From: Ricordea florida
Lineage: Eukaryota > Cnidaria > Anthozoa > Corallimorpharia > Ricordeidae
Direction of reading: 5' to 3'
Assembly (NCBI GenBank): GCA_949710005.1
Contig: OX453272.1
Location: 8,684,633 to 8,748,632 of the forward strand
Length of the DNA stretch: 64,000 nucleotides
The notes beneath the pieces are model-generated. The model made no database searches. It saw nothing but the letters and a program-made list of their open reading frames with translations, and was not told where the DNA came from. A program made the translations under genes and the position numbers. Below, piece after piece: positions 51,620 through 60,438 of this stretch (within the stretch, counting starts at the first letter, position 1; every line of letters begins with the position of its first letter).

Positions 51620-51835
51620 TTAAAGTATACTTTAAATAGGTGATAAACACTTTAAAAAGTATACTTCATTCATACTTAAAGTATACTTAAAGTATACTTA
51701 GAGAAGTATACTTAAAGTACACAACTTTTGGTCACCCAAAAAGTATACTTAAAGTGTACTTTAAAGGGAGTATACTTGAAGTATACTTTAAAGGAAGTAT
51801 ACTTGAAGTACATTTGTAGTATACTTGAAGTATAC
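51620..51835. repeat. AGTATACTT subterminal repeat array, left
   Basis: More than ten copies of the self-complementary core AGTATACT separated by TAA/GAA spacers, within the left end of the inserted transposon. Confidence 0.85.
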
Positions 51836-53274
51836 TTAATGAATACATGTATAAATAACCTAAACACAGGTTTAATCAATCTACATATTTATTCTTATCA
51901 ATATATATATATATAATAAATGTGACTTATGCAATGCAAATGTACTCTCAGTGAAAAGTAAATTTGACTAAAAAGAGGTTTTCACAATATTATAAAAAGG
52001 CACCTCTACTCTGATCTTTCAAGTTAATTGGAACTCACTGAATTTGATAATATATAATAATGTATATGTTTAGAAATATATAATCATGCACAGCAACAGT
52101 CTGCATGAAGTAGTGGCTACATGTAGATTTCTTTAAACTGAAATAAACTCATGTTCTAGTTTTTAGCAATAAACAATATATATTGCAAAGATTAAAAATT
52201 TTAATGGACAATTCTATCACTGTATCTAAGACAGATTTTAAACGGGTGTTTCAAGAAGCTTTTTGCACATTTTTCAATAATCAACAACTTGGACTATCCT
52301 TTTGTTGACTTAGCTTCAAGACAGGTTATTTTGTTCCGCAATGCCACTGTCAGATGTCATGCCTGGGAACTTCTTTCTTGTGTAACCTACAAAACAATGA
52401 GAATAGTAAAGACTTAGAGAAGCTATTATATCAAGAACACAGCCAAATATGATCCCTGTAACTAATTTCTTTGGGCAGCCACTTTTACAGATTACTTAAA
52501 CTTTTTCTTTTAACTTCTTGTAAGTCACCACTTCTTGTATGTTGTTGATCCCATGCCACTTTCAATATTAGATAGCCAACAAAGACATTTTTGAGATAGG
52601 AATAGTGATCAGAATTAACTAAGGCAACTGCTTTTACTATATACCTGAAACAATAATGATAATATGACAAAGGCTTTGTTTTAAGCATTTTAAAATAAAT
52701 GCTATTAAAGAGAAAAGTTTGTAACAAGCACCACTGGGAAAGAAAATAAACTTATTGTGGTTACTATTGCCATCTCAAAAACATCTGTACTTTAGTTCTC
52801 TATATGTTTATTGCATAGTCATGTATTAAGCAATAAGCTATTTTAGGGACACTACCAAAGGCTTTTTTATACAAGCTAGCGGACAGCCGTAAATGCTCAT
52901 TCACAACAAAAGCATTATATAGTTTACTAGGCAACATACAGTGTTATATGTAAAAGCAGTAAAATACTGATCATTGATTGACATCTTACTGTTTCTGCGT
53001 ATGTTAATGCTTGCACTTTAAAACCAGTACCTTATTGGCAACTTCAATCAATGCATCTGAATCAATTTTTTTAGAAACAAATCTTTTGTCAAAATTTTAA
53101 GAATTCCCAATTCACTGCATTAAGCTACCCTTTCAAAGACTGGCTCATGCAGTGTAAACATTTTTATTGTTCTAATAAGTATTGTTAAGTATTGATTATA
53201 CTTACTCAAGACGCTCTCAAGAATGTCTGTATCAACGCACTGTTTTCCATTTTTTCCTCCAAGACTCCTCCCTA

Positions 53275-54215
53275 GAAGCTCATCATCGCTGTAAAAACAG
53301 CTTGGCAGCTATGGCATCCATTGCAGTTTTACTTTTTGTTAACTGCTCTTTGTCGTCTGTTAAAATGAAAGTAAAACAGATTTCAATTACCTGTTATTGT
53401 ATTCTTTCTTTTTGGCCCAAAGGCTTGAAAAGTAATACTTGTTGCTTTTATTGAACGCGTATGCGCATATTAAACAGTCATTTCAGTTGCATGCACTTTC
53501 AGTAGGTATCATTTCCTTTTGACTGGAAAGTATGACCATTTTTTACCCACTACTAGGGATGCATTAAATAGATATACAACCAACTGCTTTGGCTGAAACT
53601 TTCATGAAATTTACTGTTAAGAACGGTAAGGGCAAGTTTAAACGGGTAAACAAATTATAAACGAAAAATAATGGTAGAAACTCACCACTCTCGCTCAGAA
53701 CCACACAAGGGTAGTACTTTTTGTCCAGGTACATTGCTGAAGTTGTATTGTCTTCTTTTCTCAGTTCGGTTTCACCAACGATAAACTTAACATTGTCTTC
53801 AATAAATTGCACCCGAAAGTATTCTAAAAAGGGAAACAAATAATTCTTACTGTATATACAATAGTTAAAAATCGACTTGCAGTGACCTCGACTTTTTAGA
53901 ACAACAACGAGAACATGCTGCCTCTTCTTTCATTTGAAAGAACCGTTTAGGTTTCTTTTATAGCGCAAAGCACAAGGGCGTCTGCAAACTCAGATTAAGA
54001 AAACGTTTATATAATTTATGGGAACACATCAGTCTATATTTATCGATTAAAATGCGATAAACTTTGGGGCTTAATAGCGGGCAACGAATGCAGCGCATCT
54101 TCACGTGTAAAAAGAACTTGGAACTTTGTTATATAAAACAATTTCACTTACTTCTTTCACCATACTTGAATGATGGTGTTGTTTTCCTTTTATTGTCTTT
54201 CTTTGTGTCGCTCAT
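53275..54215 (-). pseudogene. Multi-exon gene remnant carried by the inserted transposon (minus strand)
   Basis: Exon 1 54215-54152 (MSDTKKDNKRKTTPSFKYGE), exon 2 53823-53686 (YFRVQFIEDNVKFIVGE, KKYYPCVVLSES) and an exon from about 53354 (DDKEQLTKSKTAMDA) are joined by GT-AG introns with matching phases. In the third exon the frame hits TGA. An alternative frame from about 53306 reads SDDELLGRSLGGKNGKQC, which resembles the end of a BEN-type domain, so a small indel is likely. The function is unknown. It is probably a cargo or accessory gene of the element. Confidence 0.45.
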
Positions 54216-54450
54216 TGTGTCTACAGACAGAGGTAAGATCTAAGTAGAAAAGGCAAAATACCAACGCAATTTCACGAGTCACCGATCTCAAGGTTACTTT
54301 TGAGAGACAAAGTTTGCTCGCCAGTTCGTTTCGCCCGCCAAAACTAAACTCTGTGTCCCGTATGTTGCCAAGTAAGGAAAAGTATAAGATCCCGTATATA
54401 AGCCGACTGTGTTAGATGTCAGCGGAGCTTGGCAAGGACAAAAGAAAAAA
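54216..54450. promoter_or_regulatory. Divergent promoter inside the inserted transposon
   Basis: About 235 bp between the divergent start codons at 54215 (-) and 54451 (+), GC-richer than its surroundings. Confidence 0.4.
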
Positions 54451-55035
54451 ATGGCGGACAACAGTGAGGATTCTTGTTCGGCAAAAAAGCTAAAGAAGAG
54501 TAACTTGCGTGGACCTTTCAACCGGTATCTTTCTCAACCGGGATCAAAGATACCTCGAACAACGTTGAGACGTTGACGAAAGAATTTCCCGACGTCCACT
54601 GCTTTGCCCTCGGAAGACCTCAGCACGGAGTCAATATTTGGGAATGACGCGCGACTGAGCGGCAGCTTTCCATTGTTACCCAACCATGACTTCACACATA
54701 TGGAAACCGGTGAACCATTACACAGTTTGTTAAGCCAGACTGCTGTTCCTTTCGAAACGGATGACAGTGAGAGTTATTTTAGTCAATACGAAGATTATGA
54801 TCATGAGCATGGCGACCAATGTGACCCTTTAGATGGACCTCTTAAGCCTTCAGAATCAGGACTAGCCGAGATAATTGCAGAAGATAAACAAGAAGGCATC
54901 GAAGATTACCTTATGGCTTTCGATTCTGAGGAGAGTGCTGGTAACGTGTGCAAGTGTGGTACAAATTTTGTAAATAGAAAAGAAGTCAAAATAATTTTAT
55001 CAATAAACATGTATTTAGTTGCAACAACTCTTTGA
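54451..55035 (+). pseudogene. Gene remnant carried by the inserted transposon (plus strand)
   Basis: An ATG at 54451 opens MADNSEDSCSAKKLKK and continues for 41 codons to a TGA. The same frame then continues open to 55035 (LPSEDLSTESIFGNDARLSG, ETDDSESYFSQYEDYDHEHG). A CGA to TGA change would explain the stop. The protein is acidic, with a short basic start and a CKCG near the end where a donor may lie (GCTG|GTAACG, about 54940). I do not recognise the family. It may be the N-terminus of an otherwise lost transposase. Confidence 0.4.
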
Positions 55036-55459
55036 AATACTTATACCCTTACTTTACACCCAAGTTATGTCACTGGTTTGGAAAAATAACTATTATTGTT
55101 AGTTGTTCTTTATGTCTGGTATGTGCATATTGTATATGCTTATACAAATAATTTCAATGTTTTTATTAGATCAGTTGTGAACCACTTCATTTGTGATACC
55201 CTGCTGTTTAGTGGTTACTCCCTATATCATAATTTGGGAAATGTTTCTGTTTATGTGTTACACCAGTAATTAAAAAAACTAAAATACTGACATTAAGCAA
55301 GAAATCTGGTTCCTGTTGCTTCTGGACAATTGTGCCCTGCTGATTCAAAATGTTTTCTGGAATAGTTTTTTAACATGTATTAATTTTTTCAGTTTTAAAG
55401 GATCTTTGGAGAGATTTTAAGATTGCAGACTTGCATGCTAGATTGTCTGCGACTTTAAA

Positions 55460-55690
55460 AGTTTTAAAAGTATACTTTATTTGGTATGCAAACCTTTTTG
55501 CAAATTCCAAAGTTTAGAAAAGTATACTTGCAGTATACTTTTCCAATTGAAGTATAAGTGAAGTACATTTACCACAATTTGTTTAATATACTTCATTTAT
55601 ACTTTTTTTGTTGAAGTCGATATTAAGTATACTTCAAATGTACTTCCTTTCTGGAAAGTACAAAAAAAGTATACTTGAAGTATACTTTAA
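55460..55690. repeat. AGTATACTT subterminal repeat array, right
   Basis: Repeated AGTATACTT and AAGTATACTT units similar to those at 51620-51835, mostly in tandem, preceding the right TIR. Confidence 0.85.
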
Positions 55691-55712
55691 ATGTACTGAA
55701 TTTCTACAAGGG

Positions 55713-56535
55713 AGATGCTAAGGAATTAGCTCTTGCAGTAGTACACAACACAAAGTATCACACCACACTAAACCATCCTATTCTCAACGATCATGGGGTT
55801 TTCTATCCAAAGGCGTTAGATCATCAACTAATATTTGAGATTACACTTGCTCCAGTTCGTGATATTGTTGTTTATTCTGATACAACCAAACCTCCAACTT
55901 ATAAAATCACAAACCTTGAGTTGGAATATTCTTGTATATCAAGCGAATACTTAGCTCGTGAGGCGCAGGCAGCTTATCAGGTTGGAAAAGGATTCTTTTA
56001 TGAGAATGTCACTCTACACAAAACTTTTACCATATCCAGACCTACTGATAGTGTTATAAACCAGCATATTAATCTACCTAGAAGGTCAATTACAGGGATA
56101 TTATGTTTGTTTACATTACCATATGATGGAGGAGCACGAGATTCCGAGAATTTTTTCAATCCTGGTATCACCTCAATCAATATCGATGTTAATGGTGTAC
56201 CAAATCGTTTTTACTCAAAGGGAATGGTGCCGTCAGATCTTTGGGAGTCGGTAAAGAAACGTTTCAGTCAGTCGTTTCAATCAGGTTCCTCCCATTGGTC
56301 AGTAAAGGAAAAGGATTTTTATGATGATAAGTTTGCTCTTTGGATAGATTTGAGAACTAACCCAGATAATGGTATTCATGGAGGGGGTCTGGCCTTAAAC
56401 AATGCACAAGATGGTGTAAAAATAGAAATGAAAAGAAAAGTTAGTGGGTCTGGTATTATGACTTGTTACATGTTTGTTGTAGCTGATGCGTTAATGGAGG
56501 TTATGAATTCAAACTTAAGATCGATCATGTATTAG
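55713..56535 (+). pseudogene. MCP: Polinton 2 major capsid protein, 3' part
   Basis: Continues the MCP after the insertion: LNHPILNDHGVFYPKALDHQ, FEITLAPVRDIVVYSD, PRRSITGILCLF, GARDSE, FALWIDLRT and a C-terminal CYMFVVADALMEVMNSNL, each matching element 1. The open frame as it stands starts inside the transposon terminus. Apart from the insertion no stop or frameshift is seen, so the disruption is probably recent relative to decay of the gene. Confidence 0.88.
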
Positions 56536-56542
56536 TTAAAAG

Positions 56543-57169
56543 ATGGAAGAATTACGAGATAAAATTCCTTTTCATTGCATTATAACTGGTCCAACAAATT
56601 GTGGAAAGACAAAGTACATCATTAATCAGCTAAGAGGTCCATTTCGAAAATTGTTTGAATTCATTGTTTTAATATGCCCAACTTATTCTAAAAATAAAAC
56701 TTATCATAATTTTGCCCGAGGAGATAAACGTTTCTTTGTATTATCACCAGATGCTAGTAACATTGATGAGATTAATGAATTGTTAACTGATTGTCAAACT
56801 TTATTCTCTGGAACAAATACATTAATAATTTTAGATGATTGTGCTGTTTCTAATGATTTGAAGAAACGATCAAACAAGTTTATAGATTTAGCATTCTCTG
56901 GAAGACATCATGGTTTATCAGTGTGGGTTCTCACTCAGCAATTAACATCGATAGCAAAACCATTCCGTGAAAATGTAGCTTGTGTTGTTTCATTCCATAA
57001 TCCATCACAAAAAGGTATGAAGATGCTTTTCGAAGATTATGGTGGTGATTTAGACTCTGAAACTAGTAAAAAATTTGTGCAATTATTAAAAAATGAAAAA
57101 TATTCTAGACTTTGTTTGTGTTTACGTTATCCATTTAATTGCTATTTAGAGATCCCTGCGGTGATTTAA
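56543..57169 (+). CDS. ATP: Polinton 2 DNA-packaging ATPase
   Basis: 208 residues, intact. Walker A GPTNCGKT, Walker B TLIILDDCA and SVWVLTQQLTSIAKPFREN are identical or nearly identical to element 1, despite a very different base composition. It starts 8 nt after the MCP stop, as in element 1. Confidence 0.9.
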   Translation: MEELRDKIPFHCIITGPTNCGKTKYIINQLRGPFRKLFEFIVLICPTYSKNKTYHNFARGDKRFFVLSPDASNIDEINELLTDCQTLFSGTNTLIILDDCAVSNDLKKRSNKFIDLAFSGRHHGLSVWVLTQQLTSIAKPFRENVACVVSFHNPSQKGMKMLFEDYGGDLDSETSKKFVQLLKNEKYSRLCLCLRYPFNCYLEIPAVI

Positions 57170-57200
57170 AAGAATCTATGTTTTATTACAAAATTAAAAT
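57163..57200 (+). promoter_or_regulatory. Promoter-like motif upstream of the ~170-aa gene
   Basis: GATTTAAAAG overlaps the ATPase stop codon and lies 38 nt before the ATG at 57201. Confidence 0.35.
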
Positions 57201-57716
57201 ATGACAGAAGTTGAAGATTATATAGAAGAACAGCCAGAGGTAAAAGATGTGGTAAAATATAATGATGATATTGAAATAAAACAAGAATCACTAGCTATTA
57301 TCGCAGTTCTTGGAACTACAAAGGAATATTTAGGTGTAGAGATGAGTCTAGGTGATATAAAGAAACTCACAGAAAAAGATGTTGAAAAATATTTTAATCG
57401 ATACCAATCAGTATTGGGTAAGAAAATTAATGGTGGATTAGTAGATTCATCTCTTCAATTAGTTTCTCATGTCATTTCTTACATGGTTCCTGTGGATGAT
57501 ATAGAAGCGCTTTGTTCCGATTTGAAGAATGATGAGTTGGTTAATCGTGAACTAACGAACTTTGTAGGTCTCTTAGCATTAAAAGGTGGGAGATTGGTAG
57601 CACTTGCCAGTGGATTATTCCAGGTTGCTAAGCACATTAAAATAAACAAAATACAAGAATCAGATAATACTAACACAACTGAGCAGGCTTCTGGTGGGTA
57701 TGATACTGTCCACTAA
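57201..57716 (+). CDS. Conserved ~170-aa Polinton protein (intact copy)
   Basis: 171 residues: an acidic N-terminus, ESLAIIAVLGTTKEYLGVEM, LTEKDVEKYFNRYQSVLGKK, GLVDSSLQLVSHV and LLALKGGRLVALASGLF. It provides the unbroken reference for the frameshifted element 1 copy at 30196-30757. It lacks the PTQLEQ repeats at the C-terminus. It always follows the ATPase gene. Function unknown. Confidence 0.8.
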   Translation: MTEVEDYIEEQPEVKDVVKYNDDIEIKQESLAIIAVLGTTKEYLGVEMSLGDIKKLTEKDVEKYFNRYQSVLGKKINGGLVDSSLQLVSHVISYMVPVDDIEALCSDLKNDELVNRELTNFVGLLALKGGRLVALASGLFQVAKHIKINKIQESDNTNTTEQASGGYDTVH

Positions 57717-57725
57717 GCATGACAT

Positions 57726-57758
57726 GATTTAAAGATTTCTTAATGATATGTAAAAATA
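57726..57758 (+). promoter_or_regulatory. Core promoter motif, copy 1
   Basis: GATTTAAAGATTTCTTA begins 33 nt before the ATG at 57759. Identical 17-mers precede the next gene. Confidence 0.6.
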
Positions 57759-58193
57759 ATGTCTGAAGAAGTTGAACAAATTACAAAGGATCCACCAAAA
57801 GAAGAGCAAAAAACCGGAGGTAATAATTCAAAAAAGAGGGAAAAAGATCCTAAAAAGGTTGCTGCTGGTAAGAAATTAGCTGAATATAATAAAAAAGCAA
57901 AAGAAGCATTAGCTAGGGAAATGAAACGTGAAGAGCAAACCAAAAATATAGAAGAAGAAAATGAAAATAAAAATACAGAGAGTGAACCTAAAGCATGGCT
58001 TCCAGAGCTATCTTTTACTACTGTATTATCCATTGTTGGAATAGGGTTTACAGCATTTGATATGTTTATGAGATATTATAAAAATAGGATAGTAGATTTA
58101 TCTCAAGTTCCTACTAAAGTTCCACCTCAAAATATTCCTACACAACCCTCCCAACCACAACCCCAACCAACTCCGAAAATGGGAATGATATGA
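57759..58193 (+). CDS. Lys-rich single-pass membrane protein (144 aa), Polinton 2
   Basis: Homologue of the 127-aa element 1 gene. EQITKDP, a longer Lys/Glu-rich N-terminal half, KDPKKVAAGKKLAEYNKKAK, the membrane segment LSFTTVLSIVGIGFTAFDMF and a Pro/Gln-rich tail. Intact. Confidence 0.78.
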   Translation: MSEEVEQITKDPPKEEQKTGGNNSKKREKDPKKVAAGKKLAEYNKKAKEALAREMKREEQTKNIEEENENKNTESEPKAWLPELSFTTVLSIVGIGFTAFDMFMRYYKNRIVDLSQVPTKVPPQNIPTQPSQPQPQPTPKMGMI

Positions 58194-58210
58194 GTATGTA
58201 TGTATGATGT

Positions 58211-58245
58211 GATTTAAAGATTTCTTACTGATACAGTAAAAAATT
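58211..58245 (+). promoter_or_regulatory. Core promoter motif, copy 2
   Basis: GATTTAAAGATTTCTTACTGATA begins 35 nt before the ATG at 58246. Confidence 0.6.
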
Positions 58246-58464
58246 ATGTCAAACGAAAACAAACTTGTGAAAACTGTTACTGATTCTGCAGTCCTTATAG
58301 GATTAGCAGCTGGTGTTGGTTATGTGGCTAAAAAGGTTATGAAAGAATCATTTATGAACGATCCCTCCTCAAGTATTACAAATTATGCCAAGTGGGTAGC
58401 TGTATTATCAGGTAGTATGTACCTAAAAACATATTTAGAGGATCAAAAGATTTTACCAAATTAA
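58246..58464 (+). CDS. Small conserved membrane protein (72 aa), Polinton 2
   Basis: Very similar to the element 1 protein at 27522-27746: ENKLVKTVTDSAVLIGLAAG and SMYLKTYLEDQKI. It is followed after 6 nt by the next ATG, suggesting translation from a shared transcript or a separate internal promoter. Intact. Confidence 0.78.
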   Translation: MSNENKLVKTVTDSAVLIGLAAGVGYVAKKVMKESFMNDPSSSITNYAKWVAVLSGSMYLKTYLEDQKILPN

Positions 58465-58467
58465 AAT

Positions 58468-58860
58468 ATGGCAGCAATAGCAATGATGTTTGGAGGAGCT
58501 ATTTTGAATGCAACTACATTCGTTGGTGGTTCATATCTTGCAAAATATCTCTCAGGTGATAAAACAGATACAGAAAAAATACGACACGATAAGGCATTAG
58601 AAAAATATCAAAAAGATTATGCAGAATATCAAGAAAAAAGACAGAAACTCTTTGATTGGAAAGTACAACAAAAAGATGATAAATACCAAGCTTCAAAAAA
58701 TATTTCGAATACAGATGAAGCTTTGAAATTGTATAGTGAGACACATGAACCAAAATTTTCTGATTATTATAGACCTAGCGACAATCAAAAGAAAGGAGAA
58801 ATAGCATATGTGGGTGTTGGTATGTTGTCATTAGGTTATATGGTTAGTAAATTATTTTAG
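58468..58860 (+). CDS. Conserved Polinton protein (130 aa), element 2
   Basis: Homologue of the element 1 protein at 26904-27308 (IAMMFGGAILNATTFVGGSY, RHDKALEKYQKDYAEYQEKR, NISNTDEALKLY, KFSDYYRPSDNQ). Intact, with a hydrophobic C-terminus. Confidence 0.78.
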   Translation: MAAIAMMFGGAILNATTFVGGSYLAKYLSGDKTDTEKIRHDKALEKYQKDYAEYQEKRQKLFDWKVQQKDDKYQASKNISNTDEALKLYSETHEPKFSDYYRPSDNQKKGEIAYVGVGMLSLGYMVSKLF

Positions 58861-58877
58861 AAAAATGTTTGCGACTA

Positions 58878-58910
58878 GTTTAAAGATTTCTTACTAATTG
58901 GTAAAAAATC
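58878..58910 (+). promoter_or_regulatory. Core promoter motif, copy 3
   Basis: GTTTAAAGATTTCTTACTAAT begins 33 nt before the ATG at 58911. Confidence 0.6.
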
Positions 58911-59594
58911 ATGGCAGAAGATATACCATTAGAAGATTTGCCAAAAGGATCTGATGATGATGATAATGATGATGAAGATAATACATTTTATCAAAGCCCA
59001 AATACATCCACAACTCGTATAGAATATCCTGGTTATGATGAATATGAAGGGGGTGAAAAAAGTCCATTACCGAGTGAGGATTTAAAAGAAAGACCTAAAC
59101 CACCTCGTGATAAATATGATGATAGGAGAGAAGCAGGGGAATATATCAAACGTTTGTTCCCAAATTACAATCCTATTGATTCGCCATTTAATGTAATAAT
59201 TGGTGAAGATGGTAGTGTAATAGCAAAATTTAGTAATAGACGTGATGCTGCACCACATATATTGATTGATAAAGATGGGGTGATGATGGTTGAAAAGTTA
59301 CCACAAACAATGAGAAAAGCTCTAGGTGCTGATTATGAAACCATGCTCGGAAAAAATGATGAGCTAAAGGCACAATTGAATGAAAAAAATTAAGAAAATA
59401 AGGATTTAAATAATGCTTTAGATGGGTTAAGAGCAGTTGTAGAAACAGGTGAAAAGGAGATAGAACAATATGTTACAATTGATAGAAAAGAGTTGAGAGC
59501 TATAATTGAAAAACAACAAACCAGAATCGCAGAAAGTGAAAGCTATTTAGATGCAGCTGTTAAACAGAAGACTGATGCAAAAACAGAGGTTGGT
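58911..59594 (+). pseudogene. Acidic/coiled-coil Polinton protein, nonsense codon and retrotransposon truncation
   Basis: 160 residues to a TAA at 59391-59393: an acidic Asp/Glu-rich N-terminus (DDDDNDDEDN), a RPKPPRDKYDDRREAGEYI linker, then FPNYNPIDSPFNVIIGEDG and LPQTMRKALGADY. The same frame continues past the TAA as a coiled coil (ENKDLNNALDGLRAVVETGE, KELRAIIEKQQTRIAESES) and is cut at 59595 by the LTR. The F-P-x-[FY]-N block and its position match the element 1 gene at 25926-26866, whose C-terminal membrane half would lie beyond the retrotransposon. Confidence 0.65.
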
Positions 59595-59746
59595 GTAGTG
59601 TTTCTATTGTGACATGTGAGTCACATGATCCCTAGTGCATTATGGGATGCAGAACGGGAGCATGTGCTCGGAGACAGAGAAATAAAAATTGTTATCGTTG
59701 TTTAAGTGCCGGAATCTTTTATTCTACTTGGGCCCGAAACACCACA
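59595..59746 (+). repeat. 5' LTR (about 152 bp)
   Basis: Starts TGTAGTGTTTCTATTG and ends GAAACACCACA, giving the TG...CA ends. AATAAAA at about 59682 is a possible polyadenylation signal. The LTR is unusually short for Gypsy. Confidence 0.6.
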
Positions 59747-59748
59747 TT

Positions 59749-59766
59749 TGGCGACGAGGATAAAGA
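59749..59766 (+). promoter_or_regulatory. tRNA primer binding site
   Basis: TGGCGACGAGGATAAAGA begins two bases after the LTR end, with the standard TGG complementary to a tRNA CCA tail. Confidence 0.6.
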
Positions 59767-59820
59767 CGAAAAGCGGATAAAAAGTGGTTAACGAGTTTAA
59801 ACGGTGGAAAACTCGCACAG

Positions 59821-60438
59821 ATGGCCGTATCCTTGAGCGGACTGCCAGGTTTACAAGCGTTCGACGCTGTGGGCGAGCCAGCTACACTCGCACAACGATG
59901 GTTAACTTGGAAAGACGAATTCGAATTGTACGTGACTGCCTCGGGAATCAGCGACCCAACACAGAAGAGGGCGCTTCTACTTCACCTCGCCGGGCCCCAA
60001 GTCAGAGACGTTTTTAATAACTCAATTCCTGCCGACAAACGAGGCGAAGCGAAGGATTACAAGAAAGCTATGGACAGCCTATCCGAACATTTCAAACCGA
60101 GAAAAAACGCGCCGATGGCAAGACAGGCGTTTCTCGCAGCTCAACCAACCGCTGGAGAAACCATTAACAATTTCATCACACGCTTGCAGAAATTAGCCGA
60201 ACATTGTGAATACGAAGGTGAAAGGGATAACCAGGTGAGAGATCGTGCGATTTCTTTCATTCAAGACAAAAACCTCAAGGCCAAGTTGTATCGCGAAGAA
60301 ACATTAACATTGAGCAAACTAATGGAAATCGTTAGCCAATACCATGACAAAGAAGCACTCGTTCTTAACCGTAATGGCCAAGTAAATAACATATCTCCAA
60401 GCGTCAAAAAAAGAGGGAAAATGTTGGCGGTGCGATAA
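59821..60438 (+). CDS. gag: Gag polyprotein (capsid region)
   Basis: 205 residues: a retrotransposon Gag capsid-like domain (RWLTWKDEFELYVTASGI, KRALLLHLAGPQVRDVF, FITRLQKLAEHCEYEGE). The frame ends shortly after an A7 run (60406-60412). The CCHC knuckles that would normally close Gag lie in the -1 frame downstream (about 60420-60535), continuous with Pol. Gag and Pol are therefore linked by -1 ribosomal frameshifting at the A7 run, or were one ORF before a one-base change. The A7 run is not a canonical X-XXY-YYZ heptamer in the Gag frame. Confidence 0.8.
   Translation: MAVSLSGLPGLQAFDAVGEPATLAQRWLTWKDEFELYVTASGISDPTQKRALLLHLAGPQVRDVFNNSIPADKRGEAKDYKKAMDSLSEHFKPRKNAPMARQAFLAAQPTAGETINNFITRLQKLAEHCEYEGERDNQVRDRAISFIQDKNLKAKLYREETLTLSKLMEIVSQYHDKEALVLNRNGQVNNISPSVKKRGKMLAVR

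Larger units (their letters stand above)
51598..55712. mobile_element. 4.1-kb inverted-repeat DNA transposon inserted in the Polinton 2 MCP gene
   Basis: The terminal inverted repeats are 36 bp with one mismatch (CCCTTGTAGGAATTCAGTAC... on the left, 51598-51633; right copy 55677-55712). Just inside both ends, 51620-51830 and 55460-55690 are packed with AGTATACTT palindromic repeats. No clear target duplication is visible. The interior contains two divergent gene remnants starting about 235 bp apart (54215 minus and 54451 plus), but no transposase I recognise. The superfamily is unassigned. Confidence 0.75.
45630..59594. mobile_element. Maverick/Polinton element 2 (partial in window, interrupted twice)
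   Basis: A second Polinton in the opposite orientation to element 1. Order is PolB (+), INT (-), MCP (+, split), ATPase, the ~190-aa protein gene, a 144-aa membrane protein, a 72-aa membrane protein, a 130-aa protein, then a broken coiled-coil gene. It is much richer in A/T than element 1. PolB is frameshifted, MCP is disrupted by a 4.1-kb transposon, and the right end is cut by a Gypsy retrotransposon at 59595. Penton and the remaining late genes, if present, would lie beyond the window. Left terminus not determined. Confidence 0.88.

Noticed and set aside
51728..51916. 62-aa frame with repeated VYLKYTLK units
   Set aside because: It is a translation of the AGTATACTT repeat array.
53182..53454. 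90-aa plus-strand frame inside the inserted transposon
   Set aside because: It is antisense to the exon at about 53275-53354 of the minus-strand gene and has no domain.
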